From contig JAULAV010008687.1 of NCBI GenBank assembly GCA_030789695.1, positions 62,001 to 126,000 of the forward strand: 64,000 nucleotides of DNA. Reading direction: 5' to 3'. Origin of the DNA: Scilla litardierei (Eukaryota; Streptophyta; Magnoliopsida; Asparagales; Asparagaceae). Made by a program: the position numbers and the translations under genes. Below the pieces are notes generated by a model. That model worked only from the letters and a program-made list of their open reading frames with translations, was not told the origin of the DNA and searched no databases. Shown in pieces: positions 11,110 through 23,473 of this stretch (the stretch's first letter is position 1; each line of letters opens with the position of its first letter).

Positions 11110-12677
11110 TGACGTCCCCCGGTTTTGCACTATATAAGGTCGGATGGGGGATACCAGAATTAAATATTTATAACCGCAAGCGTACGGTGTCGAAGTGTGG
11201 CTTGAAGGTCAAACTCAGGGAGTCGTGTGGTGTGCTTGTCAACAAAGAGGAACCGGATCACCCGATGGGAGAGCTAGTCCTATCGCTTGGTGGTTGTCAC
11301 GATATGAAACTACAAAAAGATGTAAGATATAAAAAGTAACCCAGGAACTTGGTTTCCACCCTCTCATGTGTTCTCTCTATTACGATCGACGGATAGGAAT
11401 ACGATCGGATTCGAGGGTTTAGTGGTGGGACGTTGGCTCTGATAGTGGTACCTAGCGTCCCACGGGCATGATATTTCGGTCGATGCCCATGATGATACGC
11501 TAGGTCTACCTGGGTTCGGACGGTGGGCATTCCCATGTCCAACACTGACCGACTCTGGGAGCACTAAGCTCGCAACGGTTGTTCCCGACATTTCATCCAA
11601 GCTGTTTCCACGTGCGAGGAATCAATGTCTACGCTAGGGGTGTGAGCTATGGCTAGGGGATCAAACTCCCGTTTTATTTTCCCTTGGCCCGACGGTCAGA
11701 GGTGGTCTTTCTCTCGCCAATGACAATAAAACGTCCCGCGTAACCATCTAAATCACTATATCCTATCGAAACCTTAATCCTATGGTCTTTCTAGGGAGAA
11801 CCCACGAAGGGGCTTCCACCAATGTCCCAGATTACGAAACTACTCACTAATCATTACAAAAGATTCAATGCAACAAAATATAGCCATCAAAATTAAGATC
11901 AAGCAATAGATTAGAGAATCAAACGATAGTATTAACGCAATATTAAAGTATCAAAATGATCAAGAAACTTACAAAGCAAAATAAATTCTCAGCAGCCAAA
12001 ATCCACAAAAAATGCTTAAGAAAGGGGATTCTCGTTTTCTGGGAAACCTAGGGCTATATATACATTTTGGCAAGATGCCAGGAAATATTCCCACAAGAAG
12101 ACAAAAATTAACGTCCACCCGATCGGTTGAAACATCAACCGATCGGGTGATACGACCGTTGACTTGGTCTTCAGCTTCTGAGATACTTCACCCGATCACT
12201 GAACCGATCGGGTAAAGTCTTGAACTTTCGAGCTGGGGAAGATAGGCTATAGGTGACCCGATTGGTTGAGTATCAACCGATCGTGTGAAGTTCAGCTCCA
12301 AAAACAGATATCACTGCGGCATCCAATCGATCGCAGAACCGATCGGTTGGGTTCTTCTTCGTTGCTGCTTCTGATCGGGTCTGATACGCGTGCACGAACT
12401 GATCCGGTGGGACTCTCCACCCGATCGGTCGAGGGCTGATACATGATATACTTTGACGTTTGGCCCTCAGGATCTCGTGTGGCACCTCCCGTTGCTCCGA
12501 GGACTCATGATGTGTCTTTATATGTCCCCCACGCTGGCAATCTCCTGCAATAGCATATAAACACAAAGAAAGTGAAAAGAAACTAAAAATCACAAAAGAA
12601 TAAATATGAAACAACGTATAACAACGAGAAATCACCGAGAAGGCGTGCGTGAATATATAAAATATAAACGCAAGTCA
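11110..12677 (-). repeat. 5' LTR of the Athila-like element
   Basis: Terminal TGAC..GTCA. Motif array at 12117-12432 and TATA box (TATATATA) at about 12055-12062 on its downstream side. Lacks the 519-bp insertion seen in the other LTR. Confidence 0.92.
12117..12432 (-). promoter_or_regulatory. Inverted motif array upstream of the TATA box, Athila 5' LTR
   Basis: CACCCGATCGGTTGA, then a short spacer, then its complement, repeated with degenerate copies. The array ends about 55 bp upstream of the TATA box at 12055-12062. The regulatory role is inferred. Confidence 0.6.
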
Positions 12678-14099
12678 AAAGCATATGGCATAATTTTTCA
12701 TAACCAAATTTCTCTTCCCCTTTGGCATATCAACAAGATGAGAAGGTGCAAATTGATAATCACTAAGGGTTAGGGAAACCTACTAATCTATATGCACAAC
12801 ATAATACGAATGAAATACAATGACATATAAATGAAAATAACATGATAGCAATCAAACATTTCATACTCCCACATAGTCATAAAAAATATGCAAACTTGGG
12901 AGTAATGGACGAACTCACACATATATGTGTACAAAAAGTAATCATACAAGCATGGTACCTAAGCAATGAATTGCAAAGTGAGTGAGTTAGCAAGGTGGAA
13001 ATCAGACAAAGGCTGAGCTTGATTTTTATATATAGTCGCATGAGAATATGTCATTCCTAATATATGATTCTATATATGTGTTCATATCATGCCTAGAAAC
13101 ATTCTTAAGAATCTACAAAGATAGTGATTTTGGATTCTTAAGAAGAGTTTGTGTAATGGCATGAGTAGGAAGTTGGGATGCACGCTTGTAAAGTGGAACA
13201 TAAATATTAGCGTGTCCAGTGTGTGAAACATGCAAATTAGCATTAATTCTAGCATGAAAATTTTTAAGCCACATGTTATAAATAATCCATGAATAAATAT
13301 ATGAATATGAATTATGAATACACAATGCACATGAGTCAAGAATTTGACACAAATGACATACATAGACATAAATGGCATAAAAGACACATAATATGCAAAC
13401 ATAGGGCATGCATGAGATAGTCTCAAACACAAAGTGACATCTACATGCATCAACACACATAGATACCAAATGTAAGAATATACTTACAACATTAAGCCCC
13501 CTACTTTGGTGCATCACTTAAGCACCATCAACTCCATTTGAATGGAAACCTTTGAAAATCAAGGAGTTGGTATCCCAAAGTGGATTGAACCTAGAAAATA
13601 TAATTTTGGTATCCAAAAACCGATCCTGTGGGTTAGGCAAAAAATTTAAATATTAAATTCAAATAATTGTAACCCATATCCTAATGTAATCACACACAAT
13701 TTTTATGATACATGTAATCATATCACTTGATAAATATTTAACCACATATATGCATGTACCAATTGTACCAAAAGTAAATATGTATTTTAATCCAAAAGCG
13801 TGACATGTATCACATGCAACAAAACATAAATATGAACCAAATCATGTATTGCCTGAGAAAGGATTAAATATTCTAGACATGAAAATCCTAAACACAATGA
13901 TTTACTAATAATCAAACAATGGAAATCAAATTCAATAATTATTTAAGTTTCCAACAAACATGAGCATCCAAGACCGATATGCATACAAAAGAATAAATCA
14001 ATTCTTAACACAAATGCTTTGGTACCCATAAAATGAATATAAACTTATGAAACCAAACATGTTGGGTCAATGAAAACTAACCTTTTAGAAACCAAGTCC

Positions 14100-15740
14100 A
14101 AGAGGACCTTGATTTACCAACATAATCATCATTCAAAATAATAGCATGAATATAAGATTGCACATACATAACCTTAGCGTAATTGCTAGTGTTCTTAGGA
14201 CCCAAAATAGTGTATGTTTTAGTTATCCTCTTCTTAGTGGTTGCATGCATAAAAGGTTAATCTCTACGTGGTGCATGTGGCCTAGGAACATGGGATCTAG
14301 CAAGAGCATGTGGATGTGTGTATGGAACATTGTGTTGTGCTAAAGCATGATGATGGACATGTGATCCATGGTGTGGTGTTGCATACAAACGTGGATGAAC
14401 ATGAGGTGCATATGCATGAAGATGTCATGAGAATAAGCATGCATACGTGGATGTGATGTGTGATCATAAGCATGTGAAGGTGCATGAGCATGAGTACGTG
14501 CATGAGAGTGTCTCAAATGAGTGTTTTCACGTGCTCATGGGTGTGGAGCATAAAAAATATCATTTGTAGGAATATGAGGAGTGGATGTATTCCTATGAGT
14601 ATTGGTGTACATAAATGCATGTCCTTCCTTTGATGTCCACCCTTGGTGGGTTTATTTGCTAAGGAGGGATGAATAGGAGTGGTGGTTTCCTTGGTGGTAG
14701 AACTACTCGAGTTGTTATAGACACCACTCGTGGATGCACCAAAGGATGGGCTCACAAAATCTATAGTTACTTCACTATAGGAGGTGCGTGCATTGGATGC
14801 ACTTGCCTTAGAATAACCAAGGCCAACATGATGGTTTGTCGATAGTTGATTCTTTAGCAAATCATCCAAAATGTCATTTTCCTTATTGAATCTCTCAACA
14901 ATGGAGTACATGAGCTCATATTTCTTCGAAATTGAAGAAATGGTGGCATTCAAGGTGGATGCACGTGTGGTGAGCTCATGCACTTGGGATTTGAGAGCCT
15001 CATTCTCAATGCCTAAACTAGTGTTTTGAGATTGAAGATTTTCAATCTCAAGATCGTTACTATCCATAATGGAAACATGATCAAGTTGAGATTTGAGGGA
15101 CTCCACCTCTTTTCTCAACATGCCATTTTGAGTAAGCAAACTTGCTTTCTCAATGGCGAGTGTCTTAACAATGGTGTCATTGTGTAGATGTGTTAGTAAG
15201 ACTAGCAATCTTATTCTTAGCATCACAATATTTACGCATAATCTTTTGATATTTATCAAATAATTGTTCATTTGCAATTCTAAGATCATCCATTGTTACC
15301 TCTTCATCGTTGCTATCACTTTCACTAGAACACTTGATTCATCACTAGAATCACCCGTAGTAGCATCCTCTCATGCCATCAAACCCATGAACGAATCCCT
15401 TTCATCAATAGAGGAAGAACACTCCGAGGTGGACTCTTCTTGCTCCGCTAGCATATGCCATATTTGATATGATGTCATAGCCTTGGACACATGCATAAGA
15501 ATATCATAGGTTAAATAATCAAGCAAAATGTCCATTACATCTTCATTTTTCTCCATCAATTCTTTTTGATGTCCATTCTTGTTCAGAAGTGGTAGGTGCA
15601 CGAAGGGGCTTCTCCACAAGCTTCCAATAATCTTCATCAATGGATTGAATATAGGCCTTCATCTTTACACACCAAATTTGATAGTTCGGTCCAATAAGAA
15701 ATAGTGGAGTAGGCCTTTGTGTGTTGTTGTTGGTTGCCAT
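14100..15740 (-). pseudogene. Copia #1 gag with internal deletion
   Basis: Starts at the ATG at 15740 (MATNNNTQRPTPLF) with the gag N-terminal YQIWCVKMKAYI motif. The middle of gag and the CCHC zinc knuckle, both present in copia #2 gag, are absent: SYQIWHML runs directly into the acidic EQEESTSECSSSID segment. The second half (15289-14513) matches copia #2: a coiled coil with SLKSQ and IENEALKSQ, the LSTNHHVGLGYS block and the LANKPTKGG block. It then enters a His/Met-rich tail. Stops and frameshifts are present. Confidence 0.75.
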
Positions 15741-15752
15741 ATCTATAACCTC

Positions 15753-15764
15753 GCTCTGATACCA
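15753..15764 (-). other. Primer binding site of copia #1
   Basis: Minus strand TGGTATCAGAGC, complementary to the initiator methionine tRNA 3' end, 2 nt inside the LTR. Confidence 0.9.
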
Positions 15765-15766
15765 AT

Positions 15767-17773
15767 TGTAAGAACATTGTGCTATGAGGAAGAAAAATTA
15801 GAGGGGGTGAATAGTGTTTTATATAATTATAAGGAATTTACGCCAAATAAAACCATACTTGACCAACAAATGCGGAATTAAAGAAATGATCAACAACACA
15901 ATGAATAATGCAATGAAAACATGCAATGTATCCACCCAAGTCAAACCCGACTTGTTACCGGTGCCCTAATCTAGTAACACCCGAGATCACACTCAGATAC
16001 TCTAGTAAATACCACTAGAGCTTCCCTTTAGACCACTTATGGAAACCCCAACAAGTGCAATCGACCTACAATCTAACACGTAAATACCGTAATCCCACAA
16101 CTTGGAACTAAGCACACTCTCACAATCCGAGAGCAAATCCTTTCCTTGATTCCCATAACTTGGGATCAAGCCAACCCTCTCACCAACCGAGAGTACTCAA
16201 CAAAATAGAAGTATTGAGAATGAAATATACACCTTGTAATACACTCACCTATGCCTTGAATAAGAACTTACTTATGAAGGTTATAGTGTGTGTATGTGAA
16301 GTGCTCAATGAGGGAGGAGATATCCCTCGAGATGCTTGCCCAAAGATGAAAGCAAATCTGGCTTAGATATGTGCTTTAGAGCATAGAGGGTAAGAGAGAA
16401 TTAGAGAGCACTTGAGAGGAGAAAGCGGCTTGAAATGAGACTTGAAATGTTTTCTTAAGGGACGAAGAGTTTTCACATATTCAGCCCATCTCCTATATAT
16501 TAGCTCAAGGGAAGCCCAAAACCCTATGCGAAAAGACCCACAAACTAATCTTCAAACGACTATAAATGGGCTGAAAACGACTTGGACAGTCGCCTGTAGA
16601 AGGGGGGACAGTCGCCTGGTCCACTGTAGCCAACGTCTATAAACTAAAACAATGGCAGGATAGAGGATGACCAGTCGACTATAGAAGGATGACCAGTCGA
16701 CTGTCCACCTGGGCAGTTACCTGTCAAACCTACAACTGGCGGCTGTTCGATGGCAGATTCTGCAAATTTTCAGTACAGCTGATGACTAAAACATCCATAT
16801 CTACCACTACAGATATCCAATTGGAGTGATTCAAGTTGGATTGGAAAGCTAACAAAATTTTCTTTCAAATGAGAATTGAATGGACACAAATTTCCAATTA
16901 CAAAAAAACTGACAGGACTTTGAATCTGACTGATAGGTGCAGGAAATCTGATATCGGCTCACGAAAATAGTCGTAACTTGAACTACAGATATCCGATTGG
17001 AGTGATTCAAGTTGGGTTGGAAATCTTGGTGATTTAGCTAACTAATTCAAGTATATTGGATGAAAAATGCTAACTACAGAAATATTGGTATTAGTTTGAA
17101 GGCAGACTGGTTAGAAAAACAGAATACAGCTTCAAACAGATTTGGGCTCTCTTTAGAAACAGGCAACTGCTGAAGTGTAACCATGCATCTGGTGAGCACA
17201 CCAGTCAACTGGTGATCCTTCGTCAGGCCCTTGTTTTGAGTCAAAATTTCAGATTCAAGTTTTGAAATCCTAGAAGCATATAAGGTCAACTAGAGGCTAT
17301 ACTAATAATTGTATAGGTAGTGCATATGCCTCTAAGTAGTTCTAATTCAATGCTTAATATTCTAAGACTCACAAAGAAGTAAATACTAAAGATTACAATG
17401 AATATCTTTACTTCTTCATGGCCTTGCATCTTTTAGTTGTATGTCTTGAATGTCTCCAACGTCATCTAGTTTTGGATCCTTAAGATGTTCTTTGAAGCTT
17501 TTGAATCATCCATTCATTTCTTCTCTTTGGATTGAATCTCCATTCATTTGTTGAAGCCATTAACTTGAGGTTTGATGTAGTCTTTGAGTTCTTAAGCCAA
17601 TGCTTCACCTTTGTTGATTTACGAAGTTCTCCACTTGAATTAACACGTGTAGTCACGTTTGATCTTCTTGAATCTAATTGGTAACTCATAGTTAACTGCA
17701 ATCACATAGGTTAATCAGAATTATTTATATTTAATCATCATCAAAACCAAGGTGGTGAGTCCAATACTCAACA
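15767..17773 (-). repeat. 5' LTR of copia #1
   Basis: 2007 bp. Starts TGTAAGAACATTG and ends GAGTCCAATACTCAACA, matching the LTR ends of copia #2 (CAATACTCAACA). Contains a TATA box at about 16493-16500 and upstream of it (16584-16720) a motif array. Confidence 0.8.
16584..16720 (-). promoter_or_regulatory. Short motif array in copia #1 U3
   Basis: Repeats of ACAGTCGCCTG and ACCAGTCGACT, the latter containing the palindrome AGTCGACT, about 85 bp upstream (minus sense) of the TATA box at 16493-16500. The core differs from that of copia #2 but the placement is the same. Confidence 0.5.
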
Positions 17774-18239
17774 GTATTTCCCTACTTAAAGTGCCTTGGG
17801 CCGAGAAGAGCCGAGGAGGTCATCCACGAGATACATGAAGGATTCTACGGGAATCATCATGGTGGCTGCACCCCGGCATATAAGGCAGTCCGGCAGGGCT
17901 ACTATTGGCCGATTATGCTGAAGGATGCAATCAACTTTGTTAGGCGGTGTAAGGAGTGCCAGAAATTCTTCAAGCATACAAAGGCTCCTCCCGTCGACCT
18001 GATTCCAATTCTCAGCCCGGTTCCATTTGCATGTGGGGCCTCGACATCCTTGGACTGCTCCCATTGGAAACTGGAGGAAGGAAGTTCCTAGTTGTCGTCG
18101 TCGATTACTTCACCAAATGGATCAAAGCGGAGCCCCTAGCACGTGTTATCTCAAAAGACATGAAGAACTTCGTCTGGAAGTCTATCATATACCACTTCGG
18201 GATACCTCGCTCCATTGTAATAGACAACGAGACGCAGTT
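17774..18239 (+). pseudogene. Tat integrase fragment, copy 1 (Tat #1)
   Basis: Plus strand with the zinc-binding HHCC region (VIHEIHEGFYGNHHGG, YYWPIM, FVRRCKECQKF) and the start of the catalytic core (DILGLLPLETGG, VVVVDYFTKWIKAEPLA, HFGIPRSIVIDNETQ). A 1-base deletion near 18029 shifts the frame just before the core. The left side is cut by the copia #1 LTR. The fragment stops after the second catalytic Asp. Confidence 0.8.
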
Positions 18240-19078
18240 GGTTGAAGAGGAAGACGTGCAAGTGCACACCTTCCACTCCCAAGCGTAGGAGTGTCAATGC
18301 AATAAATTTATAACCGGTGAGTACCGGGTCGGATCACAGGGACAAGTCGTTCTATATTCACAAAATTGATCGATAAAGAAAAATAAAGCGTGTTACAACC
18401 ACCTAGCTAACGGTGGAAAAGTGTGAGAAAACGTGTGGTGAAACTAAAATCCTATCATAAGTGGGTAGGGTTAGAGAGCCAAATGAGTATTTAGGATAGC
18501 TAGGAGAGAAAGCATGGGTTGTGGGTTTACTAAGATTGGTGTTAATCAAGCTCAAATTACCGCATATAACTCAATTGATCATTCGACTAAGGACACTCAA
18601 TCTGAAAATTTAGTATTAAAGAACACAACAATTAGCAATAGGGATGGATGTATTATCATGGCACTAATCAAATTAGGAACATGGATTCATCTCGAATTGT
18701 GCCCTTTCAGGTCTTTACCAATGAAAATGTGCCCTAATAATACATCCAACATCTACAATGAAAATGGGCAAGGTGAAATTAAAGCAAGAATTAACAACCA
18801 ACCATAATGAATCACAACCCACACCAATCACACTACTCCATCATACTAAATAAGATGAGATTTATAGACAAATTCATCTAGAGTTCAATACAACAAGAGA
18901 AATGCAAAATTACAAAAGAAGAGAGGGAAGAGATCACCAATCTCTCAAGAAATGAGGCTTCCCTCTCATTTGGGCACCTCCTCCAAGCTTCTCCTTCATC
19001 CCCATGGCCTCCAGGCTCCTCCCTAGCCTTTGGAAAAGAAGAAGGGCTCCCAAAGCCCTAAAATCTCCCAAAAATGCT
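18240..19078. other. Athila-LTR-like insert between two integrase copies
   Basis: The left part (AATAAATTTATAACCGG followed by GTACCGGGTCGGATCACAGG) matches the style and order of the Athila LTR text at 1850-1900. No ORF of interest. The following DNA is AT-rich, then pyrimidine/purine-rich near 18950-19060. The family is probable, the boundaries approximate. Confidence 0.4.
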
Positions 19079-19987
19079 AGCATACCAAGGCTCCTCCAGC
19101 CGACCTGATTCCAATTCTCAGCTCGATTCCATTTGTCATGTGGGGCCTCAACATCCTCGGACTTTTCCCATTGGAAACCGGAGGAAGGAAGTTCCTAGTT
19201 GTCGTCGTCGATTACTTCACCAAGTGGATCGAAGCGGAGCCCCTAGCACGCGTTACCTCAAAAGACATGAATAACTTCATCTGGAAGTCTATCATATACC
19301 ACTTCGGGATACCCCCGCTCCATTGTAATGGACAACGAGACGCAGTTCGACTCCGCGAGCTTCAGAGAATTCTGCTCGAATTGGGGCCTCAACCTCCACT
19401 TTGCCTCTGTAGCATACCTATAGTGCAATGGCATGGCCGAGGCTGTGAACAAGTGCATCCTCAAACCCTTGAAGAAGAAGGCCGGAAATGCTCCTAGATG
19501 TTGGCCTGACGAGCTATCCGGCATCCTTTGGTCTTACCGCACCACCTACAAAGCTTCAACTGGCGAGAGCTCCTTCATGCTAGCTTATGGGGTGGAAGCC
19601 GTTATCCCGATTAAGGTCGGTGAACATTCTCTCTGCCTCCAATACTTCAACGAACAAGAGAATGAAGAAGAACTCGACCTCAACACCGAACTCCTCGATG
19701 AGGTAAGTGATCGTGCTTTAACATGTCTTATCAAGCATAGCCAAAGGATGGAAAGGTACTACAATTCTTGGGTGAAGAAGCGAAGCTTCAGAGTTGGCGA
19801 CCTCATCCTCAGGGATGCCACCTTCAAACCCGAGGTCGGCTGCTACAGAAAGCTCTCCATCAAATGGGAGAGCCCCTACAAAATAGCAGACATCATGGGA
19901 CTCGCAACCTACATTTTGGCGAACATGGAGGGCGAAGAACTAGCTCATCCGTGGAACGCCCAACACTTACTCAAGTTCTATCAATAA
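19079..19987 (+). pseudogene. Tat integrase fragment, copy 2, to the C-terminus (Tat #1)
   Basis: 19079-19347 repeats 17971-18239 at about 92 percent identity by eye, then continues: NGMAEAVNKCI (catalytic Glu kept), ELSGILWSYRTT, FMLAYGVEAVIP, the FRVGDLILR segment and NAQHLLKFYQ at the end. One extra base near 19314 shifts the frame, and a TAG at about 19423 (CAG to TAG in the usual PQCNG) breaks it again. Confidence 0.85.
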
Positions 19988-20189
19988 AATTTGTAATTTT
20001 ATATTTGTATAAACAATGTGTTGTTTGAATAAAAGTTTCAGATCCCATCAAAGATAGAAAGCGCCTCCATAAAGGTCGCCTTAATAATCCGGAGCGGGCT
20101 AACTCACTACAAGGAAACTCTTGTGTTTTCGTTTGTACTACGTATTATGCAAACTAAAATTGCATCCCACCAAACAAACTGAAGTTATA

Positions 20190-20819
20190 ACTATGGGGTC
20201 GGCTATGGCCCATCAATATCAGCCCTCTCAAAGACCTCTGGGGTAGTTTGCCATCCAAACCGGTGTGATAAATGCGGGGTCAGCTACGGCCCATCTATAC
20301 CCGCACTCTTGAATACCTCTGGGGCAGTTTTCCATCCAAACCGGAGTAATAAATACGGGGTCAGCTACGTCCCATCTATACCTGCACTCTTGAAGACCTC
20401 CGGGGCAGTTCGTCATCCAAACCGGAGTGATAAATGCAGGATCGGCTGCAGATCTATACCCACACTCTTGAAGACCTCTAGGGTAGTTCTCCATCCAAAC
20501 CGGAGTGATAAATGCGGGGTAGGCGACGGCCCAATACCCGTCTAATTACATAGGATGTGCGGTAGGCGACAGCACAATACATGCCCTATCAAAGACTTCC
20601 GGGGTAGGTCGTGGTATAGCTACCCATAGCATGTCGGACTTCACTAACCAAACTGGACAGGGGCATGACGGAGGGGCTACGGCCCCGACCTCATCCTCAG
20701 GAAGACCTCCGAGGCAGTTCGGCATCCAAACCAGAGTGGTAAATACGGGGTCGGCTGCGGCCCATCTATACATGCACTCTTGAAGACCTCCAAGGCAGTT
20801 CGCCATCCAAACTAGAGTG
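20190..20819 (+). repeat. Tandem array of units of about 80 bp in Tat #1, left half
   Basis: Units run from CGGGGTCAGCTACGGCCC through CATCCAAACCGGAGTGATAAATG. About six are seen, one of them an enlarged variant (20520-20720) with GTAGGCGACGGCCCAATAC. The array continues at 26784 after the insertion. ORFs here are repeat artefacts. Confidence 0.85.
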
Positions 20820-20824
20820 ATAAA

Positions 20825-23473
20825 TGTTGGGAATTGAAGTTTCCCTTATGGCACAAAAATTCTAGTCCCGTCCTAAGTCGGACGGAACATAGACAAAAAA
20901 ATCATAGCAGCGGAAGAAAAACTATGTTAACTAATTAACATGCAAGTTAAAACAATTTTAACTTGGCCCTAAGGTCCAAGACCCTATGCCAAGATCTATG
21001 CCGACTTGGGATGGGTCTGACCATCCCAAGAAGGATCTAGCCTACTGCGATTAAACTAAACTAATGCTAAAAAATACTTTAACCACATACCCGGAATCTC
21101 AGCCCTGGGGCAGGCGAGATGTTCCGCGCCGTCTTTCGAGCTGCTCCCGTCCCACGCTGAGCCGCTCCTTGAACCGCTCCCCGAACCGCTCCTCGAACCG
21201 CTCCGCATCCCGAGGCGATCAATCCCCGTGCCGCCGAGCCAACCACGCGCCGAAGAAAGTTTCACGCGAGTGAAACCTCCGCCAAGATTTCAGATTCAGA
21301 ATCCGAACTCCTTTGTAGCTTTGCTAGAGCCCGCAGGAGTAAGGCAGAAATTTAGGGAGAAGAGAAATATTTAATTTAAGCTTAGATCCGAGCGTGCTCC
21401 AACATTTACGAGAGCCGCTCAGATCTAGAGCTTGGGACGAGTTTTGAGGAAGGGGGGAGACCCCTATTTATATAGGCGGCGGACTCTCCCCTTTTCTCAA
21501 AATCCGATGTGGGACTAAAAATAGAGTTAATTTAAAATCAAGTTAGTTTGCACTTCACAAAGTGCAAACTTCCGTGAATTTTAACTCACTCACCGTTGAG
21601 CTTCAGGATTGATACAACCTATCAATACGACAAGCGTTCAACGGTGAACGCATAGGAAAAAACCGTTCGTCAATCGGAGTTCGTTTGACCCTCCAATTGA
21701 GTGTCCAAAGATCAGCCCTAGGCTAGATTTTCGACTAAAATCAGCCGTCATTTGATTCAACATACTTAGGGTTCAAAACCCTAGAGGTGGGGCCCATGGG
21801 TGGGCCCCACGCATGCCAAAAATGCCCGAGTCGCGTCTGGGCTCGCCCAGCCGCCTGGGCTCGCCCAGCCGCCTGGGCGAGCCCAGGTCCGCGCCTGGGC
21901 TCTGCCCAGGCGGCCTGGGCGAGCCCAGGCCCGCGCCTGGGCTCTGCCCAGGCGCTGGGCTCTGCCCAGGCGGGCCTGGGCTTGCCCAGGCCCGTGCCTG
22001 GGCAGAGCCCAGGCGCCTGGGCTAGCCCAGGCCGAGCCTGGGCTTAGCCCAGGCTTGCGCCTGGGCTAGCCCAGGCCGAGCCTGGGCTTAGCCCAGGCTT
22101 GCGCCTGGGCTAGCCCAGGCAGCGCCTGGGCTAGCCCAGGCAGCCTGTTCTGCCTGGGTCTGGCCTGGTCTGATATTTTGGGCTGTTTTGGCTTTTTTTT
22201 GATCATCCGGCGTCCGATTTGGACGCCGTTCGAACCTGGGTCTAGACCGGGACATTCCCGTCTTACCCGTGAACTTTTCCTTGCGTTTATTTTATTAAAT
22301 ATTGTATTAAACAATTTAATACACATTTAATCGCTTTTGCATCAAATGCAAAATAGTCCCTATCTAAGCTTAAATTACCATATTGCATCAAATGCAATTA
22401 TCTCTTCTTTTGCATCAAATACAAATATTATTCTCCCTAACTAATTTCTACCTATTACTAGACGAAGCGTTAGCACTCTGTGTGAGACCCTACAGCCTGA
22501 CCCTTACAACAGGTTGGGCTCGAAGCCCTATACGGCAGTGACCACGAGCAGTGGTTGCCGTCCCTGCTTCAGGAATCATCATTATGTGGTTGACTCATTG
22601 ACATGAGTATTGTCGGGACCACCTGACTGTTTCCGTGATGAATTCCGTAGTTATAGTCTTTTCGTCTTAACTATGTCGTGTAGATCAAGTCTGGGGTACG
22701 GTCAAACTGTCAACCCCAATAACTTGACTCCGGTTAGTTTCTATCGATCTTTAGTCAACTAATGTTGGACTTCTTCCAACATACTCTGCGCAGAGTTTTT
22801 ACTAAAGACCGAACTAACTCTACGACACTAACTCCCATTGACCGGGAGAGACGAATCCTCTCTTGGTCATTACTCGCCTCGTACGTTTCAAGTGACACCC
22901 AATCAAAAGACCTTTCGACAGGCCTTGCCTCGAAGCTAGGTCAGTTGATCTAAGTGGCACCGTTCATGCACAGGTCTGTCAAAATGACCTCAAGTCAAAA
23001 GACCAACTATCCTATCATCACTCAGAGTTATCACTGACAGATTGGTCAATATAACCATATGATAACTCTAGTGGATCGTTCAGTGAACTCATTCTAATGA
23101 GCACCTGTGTCTCGTCTTCGACTTCGCCAAGTCAAGCGATCATGAGATCATCGCCACCGCTAAACGGTGAAGACTAAGACACAATGGTCTATCCGATGTT
23201 TCGATATCCTTGTCTCGAAACATCTATGACCACGAACCATTTCAGACTTATGCTACAGACGGTCAAACGTTTCTCCATGATCGAGATACTCATCTCGATA
23301 CCCGTTTGACCTTGCATAAAGTCTCAGGACTTTACCTAAGTCGATATCTAATGTTAACTACATTACAATATAACTTAGATAAATTATTACCAAACAGCAT
23401 ACTGTTATTTCGAACAAGATGTTTGTGCTATTCACACAGGAATAAATGGCCTTGAGGGCATCATATTCCTACA
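20825..23473 (-). repeat. 3' LTR of the LARD-like element
   Basis: TATA box CCTATATAAATAG (minus) at about 21464-21476. GC-rich palindromic array at 21832-22170. Starts TGTTGGGAATTG and ends TATTCCTACA. Confidence 0.9.
21832..22170. repeat. Palindromic GC minisatellite in the left LTR
   Basis: Repeats of GCCTGGGCTCGCCCAGGC and close variants (GGGCTAGCCCAGGC, GGGCTCTGCCCAGGC). Each is a hairpin of the 8-mer GCCTGGGC with GCCCAGGC. Reading frames across it are Gly/Pro/Ala/Arg repeats and are not genes. Confidence 0.9.

Larger units (their letters stand above)
1800..12677 (-). mobile_element. Athila-like Ty3/gypsy element, non-autonomous (no RT, RNase H or integrase)
   Basis: Bounded by LTRs (1800-3889 and 11110-12677) that start TGAC and end GTCA, with a perfect 5-bp target duplication AAAGC at 1795-1799 and 12678-12682. 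The primer binding site next to the right LTR is the Athila type, so the element runs on the minus strand. In transcription order the interior holds gag (10901 to about 9562), protease (9439-8248), an internal promoter-like array (8066-7786), an extra ORF in the env position (7367-5487) and a long 3' noncoding part with three purine tracts. Between protease and the extra ORF no reverse transcriptase or integrase remains. It is inserted in copia #1. Confidence 0.92.
12683..17773 (-). mobile_element. Copia #1: SIRE-like Ty1/copia relative, gag only, 3' end not in view
   Basis: 5' LTR at 15767-17773, initiator-Met primer site at 15753-15764, and a gag remnant at 14100-15740. 12708-12725 reads on the minus strand as a SIRE-type purine tract (GCCAAAGGGGAAGAGAAA), so the element's 3' side was close. 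The Athila-like element is inserted just beyond this tract. No protease, integrase or RT is found. 12740-14100 is AT-rich with no supported gene. It is inserted in Tat #1 at 17773/17774. Confidence 0.75.

Noticed and set aside
21787..22069. Three overlapping ORFs with Gly/Pro/Ala/Arg repeats
   Set aside because: They read the GC palindrome array in all frames; no domain, and array length differs between the LTRs.
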